This document shows, one piece after another, positions 26,913 through 36,267 of a DNA stretch of 64,000 bases (positions within the stretch are counted from its first letter, which is position 1; the number at the start of each line of letters is the position of its first letter). Made by a program: the position numbers and the translations under genes. This DNA comes from Halobacterium jilantaiense (GTDB lineage Archaea; Halobacteriota; Halobacteria; Halobacteriales; Halobacteriaceae). Where the stretch lies: assembly GCF_900110535.1 (NCBI RefSeq), contig NZ_FOJA01000001.1:744001-808000 (forward strand), read 5' to 3'. The notes beneath the pieces were generated by a model, which was not told the DNA's origin, did no database searches, and worked only from the letters and a program-made list of their open reading frames with translations.

Positions 26913-26955
26913 CCGAACCGGTGGGTTTCTAACGCCGCCAGCCCAACTCGGGGAC

Positions 26956-27318
26956 ATGGCCGAACGAACCGAGCAGGGACTCAGCGACCAGTACACGAGC
27001 GCCAGCCCGTGGCCGATTCCACTCGTCATCGGGCTCGTCGTCGCCGAACTCGGCCTCGTCTTCGAGGGACTGCTCCCAGTCGCGGTCGGCGGGATGCTGT
27101 TGCTCGCGACGAGCATCGTCGGCATCACCCGGGAGTCCGAGTTCGCAGCCACGCTCTGGCGGCCGACGCTCACCGTCGCCGTCTTCTTCGCGGTCGTCGG
27201 CGCGGCCATCCACCAGGGAACCGCCGCGACCGACCGCGGGCTCGCGATGCTCGGCACCAGCGTCGTGGTCGCCGCGGCGAGTGGCGCGGCGCTCCTCTAC
27301 GAGACAGGACGGCTCTGA
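26956..27318 (+). CDS. Small membrane protein (DUF7541-like)
   Basis: 120 residues with four hydrophobic helices arranged as two hairpins (about 20-60 and 70-118) and a polar N-terminus. No ligand motif. It lies between the zinc-finger gene and a small DUF6684-like gene upstream of cox subunit I. Function unknown; conserved location in haloarchaeal oxidase regions is my recollection, not checked. Confidence 0.72.
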   Translation: MAERTEQGLSDQYTSASPWPIPLVIGLVVAELGLVFEGLLPVAVGGMLLLATSIVGITRESEFAATLWRPTLTVAVFFAVVGAAIHQGTAATDRGLAMLGTSVVVAAASGAALLYETGRL

Positions 27319-27327
27319 ATCCTCAAC

Positions 27328-27334
27328 CTATATC
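27328..27334 (+). promoter_or_regulatory. TATA box of DUF6684-like gene
   Basis: CTATATC centred about 29 bases before the ATG at 27360, showing that the small protein has its own promoter inside the run of oxidase genes. Confidence 0.6.
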
Positions 27335-27359
27335 TGTCCCACCCATCCTACTCCAGACA

Positions 27360-27584
27360 ATGAGTTCCGGTATCTTCGACAAGGACACGATGCTCGACCT
27401 GACGGTGAACATCGTCCCGCTCGCCATCCTCGGATTCTTCTTCGCGGCCTTCCTGCTGCTGAATCCGTGGGGCGGCGGCATCACGCTCGAGCGCGGCCTC
27501 CAGTTCGTGCTGGTCGGCTGGATGTTCGTCGGACTCGCGATTCTCACGTACGTGGCGGCAGTCAAAATCGAGGGCGGCGAGTAA
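27360..27584 (+). CDS. Small two-helix membrane protein (DUF6684-like)
   Basis: 74 residues: MSSGIFDKDTMLDLTVNIVP, then two TM helices at about 15-37 and 48-68. Immediately precedes cox subunit I. Size and position resemble subunit IV-type accessory chains of bacterial oxidases, but no sequence identity can be claimed. It has its own TATA box. Confidence 0.75.
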   Translation: MSSGIFDKDTMLDLTVNIVPLAILGFFFAAFLLLNPWGGGITLERGLQFVLVGWMFVGLAILTYVAAVKIEGGE

Positions 27585-27725
27585 TCGACGAGTCTCGAAA
27601 GCCTCCGACGCCGCGAGCGTTCTTCTGACGGCCGAAATCACGCTTCTTCCGGTAGTTTCGCTCTCGGACCGCAGCCGACGACCGAGGCGTCCGTATCCGG
27701 GACGGGACCGCGACCAATCCTAAGC

Positions 27726-27733
27726 TTTCTTTA
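27726..27733 (+). promoter_or_regulatory. TATA box of cox subunit I gene
   Basis: TTTCTTTA centred about 27 bases before the ATG at 27757. Together with the box before the upstream small gene it shows that cox subunit I can be transcribed independently. Confidence 0.55.
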
Positions 27734-27756
27734 CCGTCCAATCCTGACTAGCGTGC

Positions 27757-29508
27757 ATGGCTCCGGCTACGTCATCACTTGTGCTAACCGTGCTGATGGG
27801 CGTGCTGCTCGTCGGCGTGGTCGCCGTCCTCAGCCGTCTCGAGGACTGGCGCTCCTACACGCCCCTCAGCGACGTGGGCGGTGCGCTGGGGGAGCGCACC
27901 GGCTACGGACACGAGGAGAAACCCGGTGGGTTGATTCGCTGGTTCACGACCGTCGACCACAAGGACATCGGCATCCTCTACGGAATCTACGGCGTCGTCG
28001 CGTTCGCGTGGGGAGGCATCTCCGTCCTCCTGATGCGGACCGAACTCGCCGCACCAGCCGAGAACATCATCAGCCCGTCGCTGTACAACGGGCTGCTGAC
28101 CAGTCACGGCATCACCATGCTGTTCCTGTTCGGGACGCCGATGATTGCGGCGTTCGGGAACTACTTCATCCCGCTGCTCATCGGCGCTGACGACATGGCG
28201 TTCCCGCGCATCAACGCCATCGCGTTCTGGCTGCTGCCGCCGGGCGCGATCCTCATCTGGGCCGGCTTCCTCATCCCGAGCGTCGCCACGGCGCAGACCG
28301 CGTGGACGATGTACACGCCGCTGTCCATCCAGATGTCGTCGGCGGCCGTCGACACGATGCTGCTCGGCCTCCACCTGACGGGGGTCTCCGCGACGATGGG
28401 TGCCATCAACTTCATCGCGACCATCTTCACGGAGCGCGGCGACGACGTCGGCTGGCCGAACCTGGACATCTTCTCGTGGACGATGCTCACCCAGTCCGGG
28501 CTCATCCTGTTCGCGTTCCCGCTGCTCGGCAGCGCGCTCATCATGCTGCTGCTCGACCGGAACTTCGGCACGACGTTCTTCACGGTCGCGGGCGGCGACC
28601 CGATTCTCTGGCAGCACCTCTTCTGGTTCTTCGGACACCCCGAAGTGTACATCCTCGTGTTGCCACCAATGGGGCTGGTCAGCCTCATCCTCCCGAAGTT
28701 CTCGGGACGGAAGCTGTTCGGGTTCAAGTTCGTCGTCTACTCGACGCTCGCAATCGGCGTGCTGAGCTTCGGCGTCTGGGCCCACCACATGTTCACGACG
28801 GGCATCGACCCGCGGTTGCGCGCTAGCTTCATGGCGGTATCACTCGCCATCGCGATACCGTCCGCGGTGAAAGTGTTCAACTGGATCACGACGATGTGGA
28901 ACGGCAAGCTCCGGCTCACAGCGCCGATGCTGTTCTGCATCGGTTTCGTCCAGAACTTCATCATCGGCGGGGTCACCGGCATCTTCCTCGCCGCCATCCC
29001 CGTGGACCTTATCCTCCACGACACCTACTACGTCGTCGGTCACTTCCACTTCATCGTCTACGGCGCAATCGGGTTCGCGCTGTTCGCGGGCACCTACTAC
29101 TGGTTCCCGATGGTTACCGGCCGGATGTACCAGAAGAAGCTGGCGCACGCGCACTTCTGGACGGCGCTGGTCGGCTCGAACCTGACGTTCCTCGCGATGC
29201 TGTGGCTCGGTTACGGCGGGATGCCGCGCCGGTACGCGACGTACCTCCCGAAGTTCGCGAACGCCCACCAGATCGCGACGGCTGGCGCGTTCCTCATCGG
29301 TATCTCCACGCTGTTCTGGCTGTGGAACATGGTGGTCTCCTGGAGCGAGGGCCGCCGGGTCGACTCGACTGACCCGTGGAACCTCGAGGAGACCGACCAG
29401 TTCACGAAGGACTGGGCGTGGTTCCGCTCCGAGCAGGAGACTGACGTCCTCCCCGACGGCGGTGACGAAGAGGACGCTGTGACGGACGGCGGCGTCGACG
29501 AGAAGTAG
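27757..29508 (+). CDS. coxA: Cytochrome c oxidase subunit I
   Basis: Catalytic subunit with the low-spin heme and heme-CuB centre; reduces O2 and pumps protons. 583 residues: one extra N-terminal helix, then the twelve-helix core starting WFTTVDHKDIGILYG. Ligands: His in TSHGITMLF, the His-Tyr crosslink and A1-type Glu in FFGHPEVYILVLPPMG, the CuB HH pair in WAHHMFTTG, and heme His in VVGHFHFIVYG. The Glu in GHPE places it in the A1 group. C-terminal acidic tail of about 45 residues. Confidence 0.97.
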   Translation: MAPATSSLVLTVLMGVLLVGVVAVLSRLEDWRSYTPLSDVGGALGERTGYGHEEKPGGLIRWFTTVDHKDIGILYGIYGVVAFAWGGISVLLMRTELAAPAENIISPSLYNGLLTSHGITMLFLFGTPMIAAFGNYFIPLLIGADDMAFPRINAIAFWLLPPGAILIWAGFLIPSVATAQTAWTMYTPLSIQMSSAAVDTMLLGLHLTGVSATMGAINFIATIFTERGDDVGWPNLDIFSWTMLTQSGLILFAFPLLGSALIMLLLDRNFGTTFFTVAGGDPILWQHLFWFFGHPEVYILVLPPMGLVSLILPKFSGRKLFGFKFVVYSTLAIGVLSFGVWAHHMFTTGIDPRLRASFMAVSLAIAIPSAVKVFNWITTMWNGKLRLTAPMLFCIGFVQNFIIGGVTGIFLAAIPVDLILHDTYYVVGHFHFIVYGAIGFALFAGTYYWFPMVTGRMYQKKLAHAHFWTALVGSNLTFLAMLWLGYGGMPRRYATYLPKFANAHQIATAGAFLIGISTLFWLWNMVVSWSEGRRVDSTDPWNLEETDQFTKDWAWFRSEQETDVLPDGGDEEDAVTDGGVDEK

Positions 29509-29541
29509 CGGACGCGGCGGTTTTTCTGCGGTTTCCCGGAT

Positions 29542-29628
29542 TCAGGCGAGTACGAGAACGAATCCGGTGACGAACATCAGGACGGCGACGGCGGCCAGAA
29601 CGAGCATCAGTATCTCCTTGTCCTCCAT
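29542..29628 (-). CDS. 28-residue single-helix membrane microprotein
   Basis: Short ORF: charged N-terminus MEDKEIL then a continuous hydrophobic helix of about 20 residues ending LVLA and TGA. A TATA-like box (GCCTTTTGCG, 29651-29660, minus strand) is centred 27 bases before its ATG, exactly the leaderless spacing. It lies antiparallel just past the end of cox subunit I. Could be a small oxidase subunit like bacterial CydX/CcoQ-type peptides, by size and place only. Conservation in relatives is needed to confirm coding. Confidence 0.6.
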   Translation of the reverse strand: MEDKEILMLVLAAVAVLMFVTGFVLVLA

Positions 29629-29687
29629 GACCGCGAGTTGGGAGTGACACCGCAAAAGGCTACTCACTCCGGTTCCAACCGTCACTC

Positions 29688-29981
29688 GTGAGTGACAGCG
29701 AGACCTCGGGGCGGCGCGTCGTGCTGTGGATGTACCTGGGTGCCGTCGCGACCGCGGGCGTGTTCGGGTACGTCCTCGGCGTCATCGTCTACGGCGGGTC
29801 GGGCGGCCCGAGCGGACCACTAGTGGAGGGCGGGACGCCCGAGATGGGGACCGTCGGCCCGGTGGTCTTCGAGTTAACTCCCGTGAACCTCGGACTGTTC
29901 GGGCTGGTGTCCGTTGGGGTGTTGCTCGGCGTCGGGCTGGCGGCCATCATGCTGGTGTCGGACCGCGCGGACGCGGTGTGA
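29688..29981 (+). CDS. Two-helix membrane protein (DUF7520-like)
   Basis: 97 residues from GTG at 29688. TM helices at about 12-35 and 68-92, linked by a Gly/Pro-rich loop containing EGGTPEMGTVGPVV. No recognised motif. Shares the short divergent promoter space with the 28-residue ORF. Probably part of the oxidase neighbourhood; function unknown. Confidence 0.72.
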   Translation: MSDSETSGRRVVLWMYLGAVATAGVFGYVLGVIVYGGSGGPSGPLVEGGTPEMGTVGPVVFELTPVNLGLFGLVSVGVLLGVGLAAIMLVSDRADAV

Positions 29982-29991
29982 GTGTCGGCCT

Positions 29992-30000
29992 AACTATATG
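29992..30000 (+). promoter_or_regulatory. TATA box of GNAT gene
   Basis: AACTATATG centred about 29 bases before the ATG at 30025. Confidence 0.6.
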
Positions 30001-30024
30001 TGGGCGGCCGTGCAATGTTCTAGC

Positions 30025-30765
30025 ATGGAGGTCCGAGAAGCCACACCTGCGGACGGGGAGGAGATTCGGAGCGTCGCCACGGCGTCACTGCGGGAGACGT
30101 ACGCGGACCCGCTCGGCGAGGACATCGTCGAGCACGCCGCGGACGAGTGGTACACGCCGGACCGGCTCGACGACCGCCTCGCCGCCGAGGACATCGCGTA
30201 CCTGGTCGCGGAGGCCGGCGACGGTGTCGTCGGGTTCTCCGAGAGCGAGTTGGACGGGGACGCGGCGGCGGCCATCCAGTGGCTGCACGTCCATCCGGAC
30301 GCCCGCGGCGACGGCGTCGGCGTCGAGCTGCTGGAGCGCACGGAGGCCGCGCTCCGGGAGCGCGGTGCCGCCCGGGTCGAGGGCCGCGTGCTCGCGGCGA
30401 ACGACGTGGGCAACGAGTTCTACCAGGACCACGGGTTCTCGCGGAGCGGGGACGTGGAACTCGACGTCGGGGGCGAGACCCACACCGAACACCGGTACGT
30501 GAAGCTGCCGACGGGCGGCGCGGAACTCACCGAGCAACGCGAGACCGACGACCGCACACTGTGGGTGGCGTTCGACGAGCGCGAGCGCGGCTCGCAGGCA
30601 CCGTTCTACGCCGCGTACGGCAGCGCGGAGCGAACCGACAAGTACGGCTTCTACTGCGCGAACTGCGAGTCCGCGAACACCGCCATGAATACGATGGGGC
30701 GAGTCACGTGCAACAGCTGCGGGAACGAGCGGCGCGCGAGCCGGTGGGACGCCGCGTACCTCTGA
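30025..30765 (+). CDS. GNAT acetyltransferase with C-terminal zinc ribbon (DUF5816-like)
   Basis: 246 residues. The N-terminal 155 form a GNAT fold: MEVREATPADGEEI, the acetyl-CoA strand IQWLHVHPDARGDGVGVELL (R/Q-x-x-G-x-G variant), and NEFYQDHGF. Residues about 175-246 are a separate domain with two CxxC knuckles (CANCES and CNSCGN), close to haloarchaeal DUF5816. The fusion suggests an acetyltransferase directed to a nucleic-acid-bound or protein target; target unknown. Confidence 0.85.
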   Translation: MEVREATPADGEEIRSVATASLRETYADPLGEDIVEHAADEWYTPDRLDDRLAAEDIAYLVAEAGDGVVGFSESELDGDAAAAIQWLHVHPDARGDGVGVELLERTEAALRERGAARVEGRVLAANDVGNEFYQDHGFSRSGDVELDVGGETHTEHRYVKLPTGGAELTEQRETDDRTLWVAFDERERGSQAPFYAAYGSAERTDKYGFYCANCESANTAMNTMGRVTCNSCGNERRASRWDAAYL

Positions 30766-30783
30766 GCGCGCGGACGGTACGGG

Positions 30784-32487
<1,704 letters not shown>

Positions 32488-32496
32488 GTGCCTGTA

Positions 32497-32514
32497 GAAT
32501 CTGCCGGCAGATTC
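32497..32514. promoter_or_regulatory. 18-base perfect palindrome in the mutase promoter
   Basis: GAATCTGCCGGCAGATTC, identical to its reverse complement, 10 bases upstream of the mutase ATG (32487). A TATA-like TCCTTAATGA (minus strand) abuts its distal side about 27-33 bases before the ATG. The placement over the expected transcription start suggests a repressor operator. No matching copy was seen near the small-subunit gene. Confidence 0.6.
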
Positions 32515-32592
32515 ATTAAGGAATCGGTGGGTCGGCCGGGTTCGAGGCGCAAATCTCCCGCGAGTGTGGCCCCTGGAAGTCGGCGCGTCGTT

Positions 32593-33405
32593 TCAGTAGT
32601 GACCCATGACTCCCTCGCGGCGCGCCCAGCGCTGGCAGTACGCGAACGCCGCGTACCCCAGGCCGAGATAGCCGACAGCGGTCACGACGAGCACGGCGAG
32701 TTCGCCCGTGGGCAGCGCCCAGAGCGCGACGCCGTCTCGCATCGCGGTCTGGAGCAGCTGGCTGCCCTGCGCGAGCGGCAGCCACTTCAACAGCGGGTAC
32801 TGGGCGACGGGCGCGGCGATGAGCCCGATGAACACGAACTGCATGATCTGGAAGAGGTTCTCGACGCGCTTGAACCGGATTGCGAGCCCGCCGAGCGCGA
32901 ACCCGATGCCGACGGCCGGCGCGACGGCGAGCAGCCCGAGCGGGAGCAGCGTCAGGGGGTCGATTGCGAGCCAGCGACCGGTAATAGCCATCATGAACAG
33001 CAGCACCAGCGACCCGGTGAAAAACGACACGAGGACGTTGGTGACGGTCTTCGCGAACATCACGCGGCCGAATCCGAACGGCGACATGAACAGCTGTTCG
33101 AGGGTTCCCCACTGGGACTCCCGGGTGACGTTCCACGACAGCCCGGAGAACGCGCTCATCGAGAGCGTCCACAGCAGGTAGCCGACGATGATGCCCTCGA
33201 TGGTGTTCGAGATTGCGGCGGGCGCTATCGCGCGGCCACCGTAGAACACCGCCGCGAACAGGATGAGCATGTTCGCGATGGTCGAGAAGAAGTTCACCGG
33301 GTACCGGACCATCAACAGCACGCGCTTCCGGAGCGACGCCGCGAAGAACCGGAGGTAGCCGCGAGCGCCGGTGTCGACGCTGGCGTCGGCGGTCGGCGCG
33401 CTCAC
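32593..33405 (-). CDS. ABC-2 type transporter permease
   Basis: 270 residues with six TM helices in the ABC-2/NodJ arrangement; the conserved cytoplasmic segment TRESQWGTLEQLFMSP precedes helix 3. Overlaps the ATPase stop by ATGA (33402-33405). Exporter of unknown substrate, likely controlled by the divergent zinc-ribbon regulator at 34567. Confidence 0.9.
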   Translation of the reverse strand: MSAPTADASVDTGARGYLRFFAASLRKRVLLMVRYPVNFFSTIANMLILFAAVFYGGRAIAPAAISNTIEGIIVGYLLWTLSMSAFSGLSWNVTRESQWGTLEQLFMSPFGFGRVMFAKTVTNVLVSFFTGSLVLLFMMAITGRWLAIDPLTLLPLGLLAVAPAVGIGFALGGLAIRFKRVENLFQIMQFVFIGLIAAPVAQYPLLKWLPLAQGSQLLQTAMRDGVALWALPTGELAVLVVTAVGYLGLGYAAFAYCQRWARREGVMGHY

Positions 33406-34436
33406 CGACCGTCACCTCCGCTCGCGCGGCCGGTGACGTCGAGGAAGACGTCTTCGAGGTCTGGTTCGAGCCCGTCGACATCCAGCAGGTCGTGGCCCGC
33501 GTGGTCGAGCACGCCGAGCACGCCGTGGAGGCTGTCGTCGTCGCCGAGCGTCACGTCGAAGCGCGTGCGGTCGTCGAGCACCTCGAAGTTCTCTACACGG
33601 TAGTCCCTGACCAGCCGCGAGCGGAGTTCGCCGGGGAGCTGGCCAGCGGCGACGACCCGGTAGGCCTGCGTCTCGAGGACGCCGACGAGCTCCTCGACTG
33701 AGTCGTCGGCGATGACGCGGCCGTCAGAGAGGATGACAACGCGGTCGCAGACGTCCTCGACGACGTCCATGTCGTGGCTGGAGAGGACGACCGTGATGTC
33801 GTCCTCGTCGGCGAGCCGCCGGAGTTCGCGGCGCAACTCCAGGGACGCCTCGATGTCGAGACCGAGGGTGGGTTCGTCGAGGAACACGACGTCGGTGCCG
33901 CGCGCGAGCGTCGCCGCCAGCGAGACTTTCTGTTTCTGGCCGCGGGACAGTTCGTTGACGGCGTCGTCGGCTTTCTCCGCGAGGTTGAACTGGTCGAGGA
34001 GCTTGTCGTGGCGGCTGCGGGCGGCGTCGGGGTCGTTGCCGCCGAGCGCGGCGAAGAACTCGAGGTTCTCGCGGACGGTGAGCTTCCAGTAGACGTTGCG
34101 TGCGCCCTCCAGCATCGCGCCGACGTGGCGGTAGACGCCGCGCGGGTCGTCGTCGGCGTCGACGCCGGCGATTTCGACGGAGCCAGAGGACGGGACGACG
34201 AGTCCGAGGATGGACTTGATGGTGGTGGTCTTCCCGGCACCGTTCGGGCCGAGGACGCCGACGACCTCGCCGCGGTCGACTTCGAGAGAGACGCCGTCGA
34301 CTGCGGTGACGGCGTCCTCGCCGTCGCCGTAGGTCTTCCGGAGGTCGTCGACGGCGAGCACCGTCTCCGTCTCGGGCGAGGGCGTCGACGACGACGTGTC
34401 GTCGGTTCGCTGCGGGCGGTCTGTCGTCTGACTCAT
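33402..34436 (-). CDS. ABC transporter ATP-binding protein
   Basis: 344 residues starting MSQTTDRPQRTDD. Ser/Thr-rich N-terminal tail, then Walker A GPNGAGKTT, signature LSRGQKQKVSL, Walker B VVFLDEPTLGLD and switch His SSHDMDVVED. A C-terminal 85-residue tail follows. The longer frame reaching 34733 is rejected because it is antisense to the regulator gene. A TATA-like CGTTAATG is centred 27 bases before the ATG. Confidence 0.93.
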   Translation of the reverse strand: MSQTTDRPQRTDDTSSSTPSPETETVLAVDDLRKTYGDGEDAVTAVDGVSLEVDRGEVVGVLGPNGAGKTTTIKSILGLVVPSSGSVEIAGVDADDDPRGVYRHVGAMLEGARNVYWKLTVRENLEFFAALGGNDPDAARSRHDKLLDQFNLAEKADDAVNELSRGQKQKVSLAATLARGTDVVFLDEPTLGLDIEASLELRRELRRLADEDDITVVLSSHDMDVVEDVCDRVVILSDGRVIADDSVEELVGVLETQAYRVVAAGQLPGELRSRLVRDYRVENFEVLDDRTRFDVTLGDDDSLHGVLGVLDHAGHDLLDVDGLEPDLEDVFLDVTGRASGGDGR

Positions 34437-34482
34437 ACACTGACGGAGGGTAGAACGCACATTAACGGTTTGGAGAATGAGA

Positions 34483-34516
34483 GTTCTGTCCGCTCGCTCC
34501 CAGAACGCCTGTTCTG
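34483..34516. promoter_or_regulatory. Alternating GTTCTG/CAGAAC repeats between divergent genes
   Basis: GTTCTG at 34483-34488, CAGAAC at 34501-34506 and GTTCTG at 34511-34516 form two overlapping inverted repeats (spacers 12 and 4). They sit between the TATA boxes of the ABC operon (near 34463, minus) and the regulator (GTTTTGCC near 34541, plus). A further AGAACGC occurs at 34452-34458 and is repeated at 34502-34508. Likely operator for the adjacent regulator. Confidence 0.55.
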
Positions 34517-34566
34517 TTCTCCAGTCGACACGAAGGAGTTTTGCCGTGCGTCGACGACACCCGGAC

Positions 34567-35409
34567 ATGACCAGCGACGAGGCCGCCGCCGACGCGTTCG
34601 GCGTGCTCTCGGACCCCTCCAGAGTCGCCATCCTCCGAGAACTCGCCGACCGAAACAGCGGCCCGGACGAATCACCCACTGAGTTCGCCGAACTCCGGCG
34701 CGCCGTCGGCTTCGACGACGCCGGCCGGTTCAACTACCACCTGGGGGAACTCACCCCGGAGTTCGCCGTGAAACGCGACGGCGGCTACGTCCCGACCGCC
34801 GTCGGCCTGAAGGCGATCGGGTCCATCGAAGCCGGCACCTACACCGACGACACCGAATCGCGGACCGGCGTCGTCGACCACGACTGCCCCAGTTGCGGGG
34901 CACCGCTGGAAGCGACCTACGAGGACCAAGTAGTGACGGTGCAGTGCCCGGACCACGAGACCTTCGTCCAGACGTCGGTGCCGCCCGCGGCAGCCGAAGG
35001 CTCGTCCATCGCGGACCTCGTCTCGTTCGTCGTCGGCGACATGCAGCGCGACCTCGAAGCGCTCGCCGATGGCACCTGTCCGGTCTGCTCGGGGCGCGTC
35101 GAGCGCGTCGACCACGAACGCACCGACGCCGGCCTGCTCACGGTTCACCTCGCCTGTCAGAACTGCTGGGTGGCGACCGAACTCCCGGTCGGCGTCGCGG
35201 CGCTCCGCCACCCCGCCGTCGTGTCGCTGTACCACGACCACGGCGTCGACATCCGCGACCGATTCGTCACCGACCTCGGGTTCGTCGGGAGTTCGGAGCC
35301 CGCCGAACTGGTCTCCGACGAGCCCTTCGAAGCCGAGGTCGTCGTCTCGGTCGGCGGCGATAGCGTCGTCCTGACCGTCGACGAGAATCTGGACGTCAGC
35401 GAACGGTGA
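34567..35409 (+). CDS. ArsR-type winged-helix regulator with zinc-ribbon domains (DUF7351-like)
   Basis: 280 residues. Residues 5-75 form an ArsR-like winged helix (FGVLSDPSRVAILRELAD...NYHLGELT). Residues about 100-135 and 160-205 each hold a CxxC (CPSCGAP, CPVCSGR) with later Cys (VQCPDH, CQNCW), making two ribbon-like modules that might sense metal or thiol state. Divergent from an ABC-2 exporter operon with repeated elements between, so it probably controls the exporter and itself. Confidence 0.85.
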   Translation: MTSDEAAADAFGVLSDPSRVAILRELADRNSGPDESPTEFAELRRAVGFDDAGRFNYHLGELTPEFAVKRDGGYVPTAVGLKAIGSIEAGTYTDDTESRTGVVDHDCPSCGAPLEATYEDQVVTVQCPDHETFVQTSVPPAAAEGSSIADLVSFVVGDMQRDLEALADGTCPVCSGRVERVDHERTDAGLLTVHLACQNCWVATELPVGVAALRHPAVVSLYHDHGVDIRDRFVTDLGFVGSSEPAELVSDEPFEAEVVVSVGGDSVVLTVDENLDVSER

Positions 35410-35418
35410 CCGCCCCGG

Positions 35419-36234
35419 CTACTGCAGGCGCTCGATGGTCTCCACGAGCGGGTGTCGTGCGTAATCCACGACGTCGATGTCCTCGATGGAGTCGAGGTCT
35501 TCTTTCTCCGCGGTCCGCGCCATCCCGAGGTCCACGGCGCGCTCGAGCACGATGACGTAGGCGTCCATCTCCTCGACGCCGGCACGCTCGGACGCCATCA
35601 CGCGGTGGTGGCCGTCCGCCAGCAGGAGGCTGCCGTCGTCGCCAGTGCTGCCGTTGTCGATGACGACGAGCGGTTCGGCCAGCCCATGTTCGAGTTCGTA
35701 CCGGCGGCCTTCGAGCTCGTCGGCGTACACCTTCCCCTGAGTCGGTACCAGCTCACCCAAGTCGACCGTGCGGCGCTCCTCCGTGGCGTCGACGCCGTGA
35801 ATCGTCTCCAGTGTGCGCTTGAGCTTCCCGACCTTCTCCGGGGTCGCGCGCTCGATCTGAGAGCGAATGACATCCGCGTTCGCGATGATGCCGACGAGGT
35901 TGCCCGCGTCGTCGACGACCGGGAGCTTCTGGATGCCCGATCGAAGGATGACTCGGGCCGCGTCGGTCACCTTCATGTCTGGGTGCGCGACCACGATGTC
36001 CTCCGTCATCACCTTGAACAACAGCTCCTGCGGGTCCGCCAGCAAGAGGTCGCGCGCGGACACGAACCCTTCGACGTGCCGACCCTCCGTCACCGGGAAG
36101 CCGTTGTGTTCGCTCTCGGAGATGCGTCGCGCCACGTCCTCCACGGTGTCGTCGGGAGACACCGTCGCCACGTCCCGGGTCATGTACTCCCCGACGACGG
36201 GCTTGTCGCCGTTGTGCTCCAGCGCCTCGTCCAT
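35419..36234 (-). CDS. CBS-domain pair fused to a ParB/sulfiredoxin-like domain
   Basis: 271 residues. Two CBS domains (about 10-65 and 70-125; MTRDVATVSPDDTVEDVARR and MTEDIVVAHPDMKVTDAARV) likely bind an adenine nucleotide. The C-terminal part from about 150 resembles the ParB N-terminal/Srx fold: VYADELEGRRYELEHGLAEP and LLLADGHHRVMAS, the GHHR motif being the nucleotide/phosphate site. Start MDEALEHN at 36234 is favoured over an upstream GTG because a TATA-like CTATTT lies 29 bases before it. The DHH gene is 33 bases upstream. Confidence 0.82.
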   Translation of the reverse strand: MDEALEHNGDKPVVGEYMTRDVATVSPDDTVEDVARRISESEHNGFPVTEGRHVEGFVSARDLLLADPQELLFKVMTEDIVVAHPDMKVTDAARVILRSGIQKLPVVDDAGNLVGIIANADVIRSQIERATPEKVGKLKRTLETIHGVDATEERRTVDLGELVPTQGKVYADELEGRRYELEHGLAEPLVVIDNGSTGDDGSLLLADGHHRVMASERAGVEEMDAYVIVLERAVDLGMARTAEKEDLDSIEDIDVVDYARHPLVETIERLQ

Positions 36235-36267
36235 TACTCGCCCGTACGTCACCGACTGGGAAATAGC

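Noticed and set aside
34437-34733. 99-residue N-terminal extension of the ABC ATPase
   Set aside because: Would be antisense to the regulator and cross the promoter; MSQTTDRP at 34436 has a TATA box at -27.
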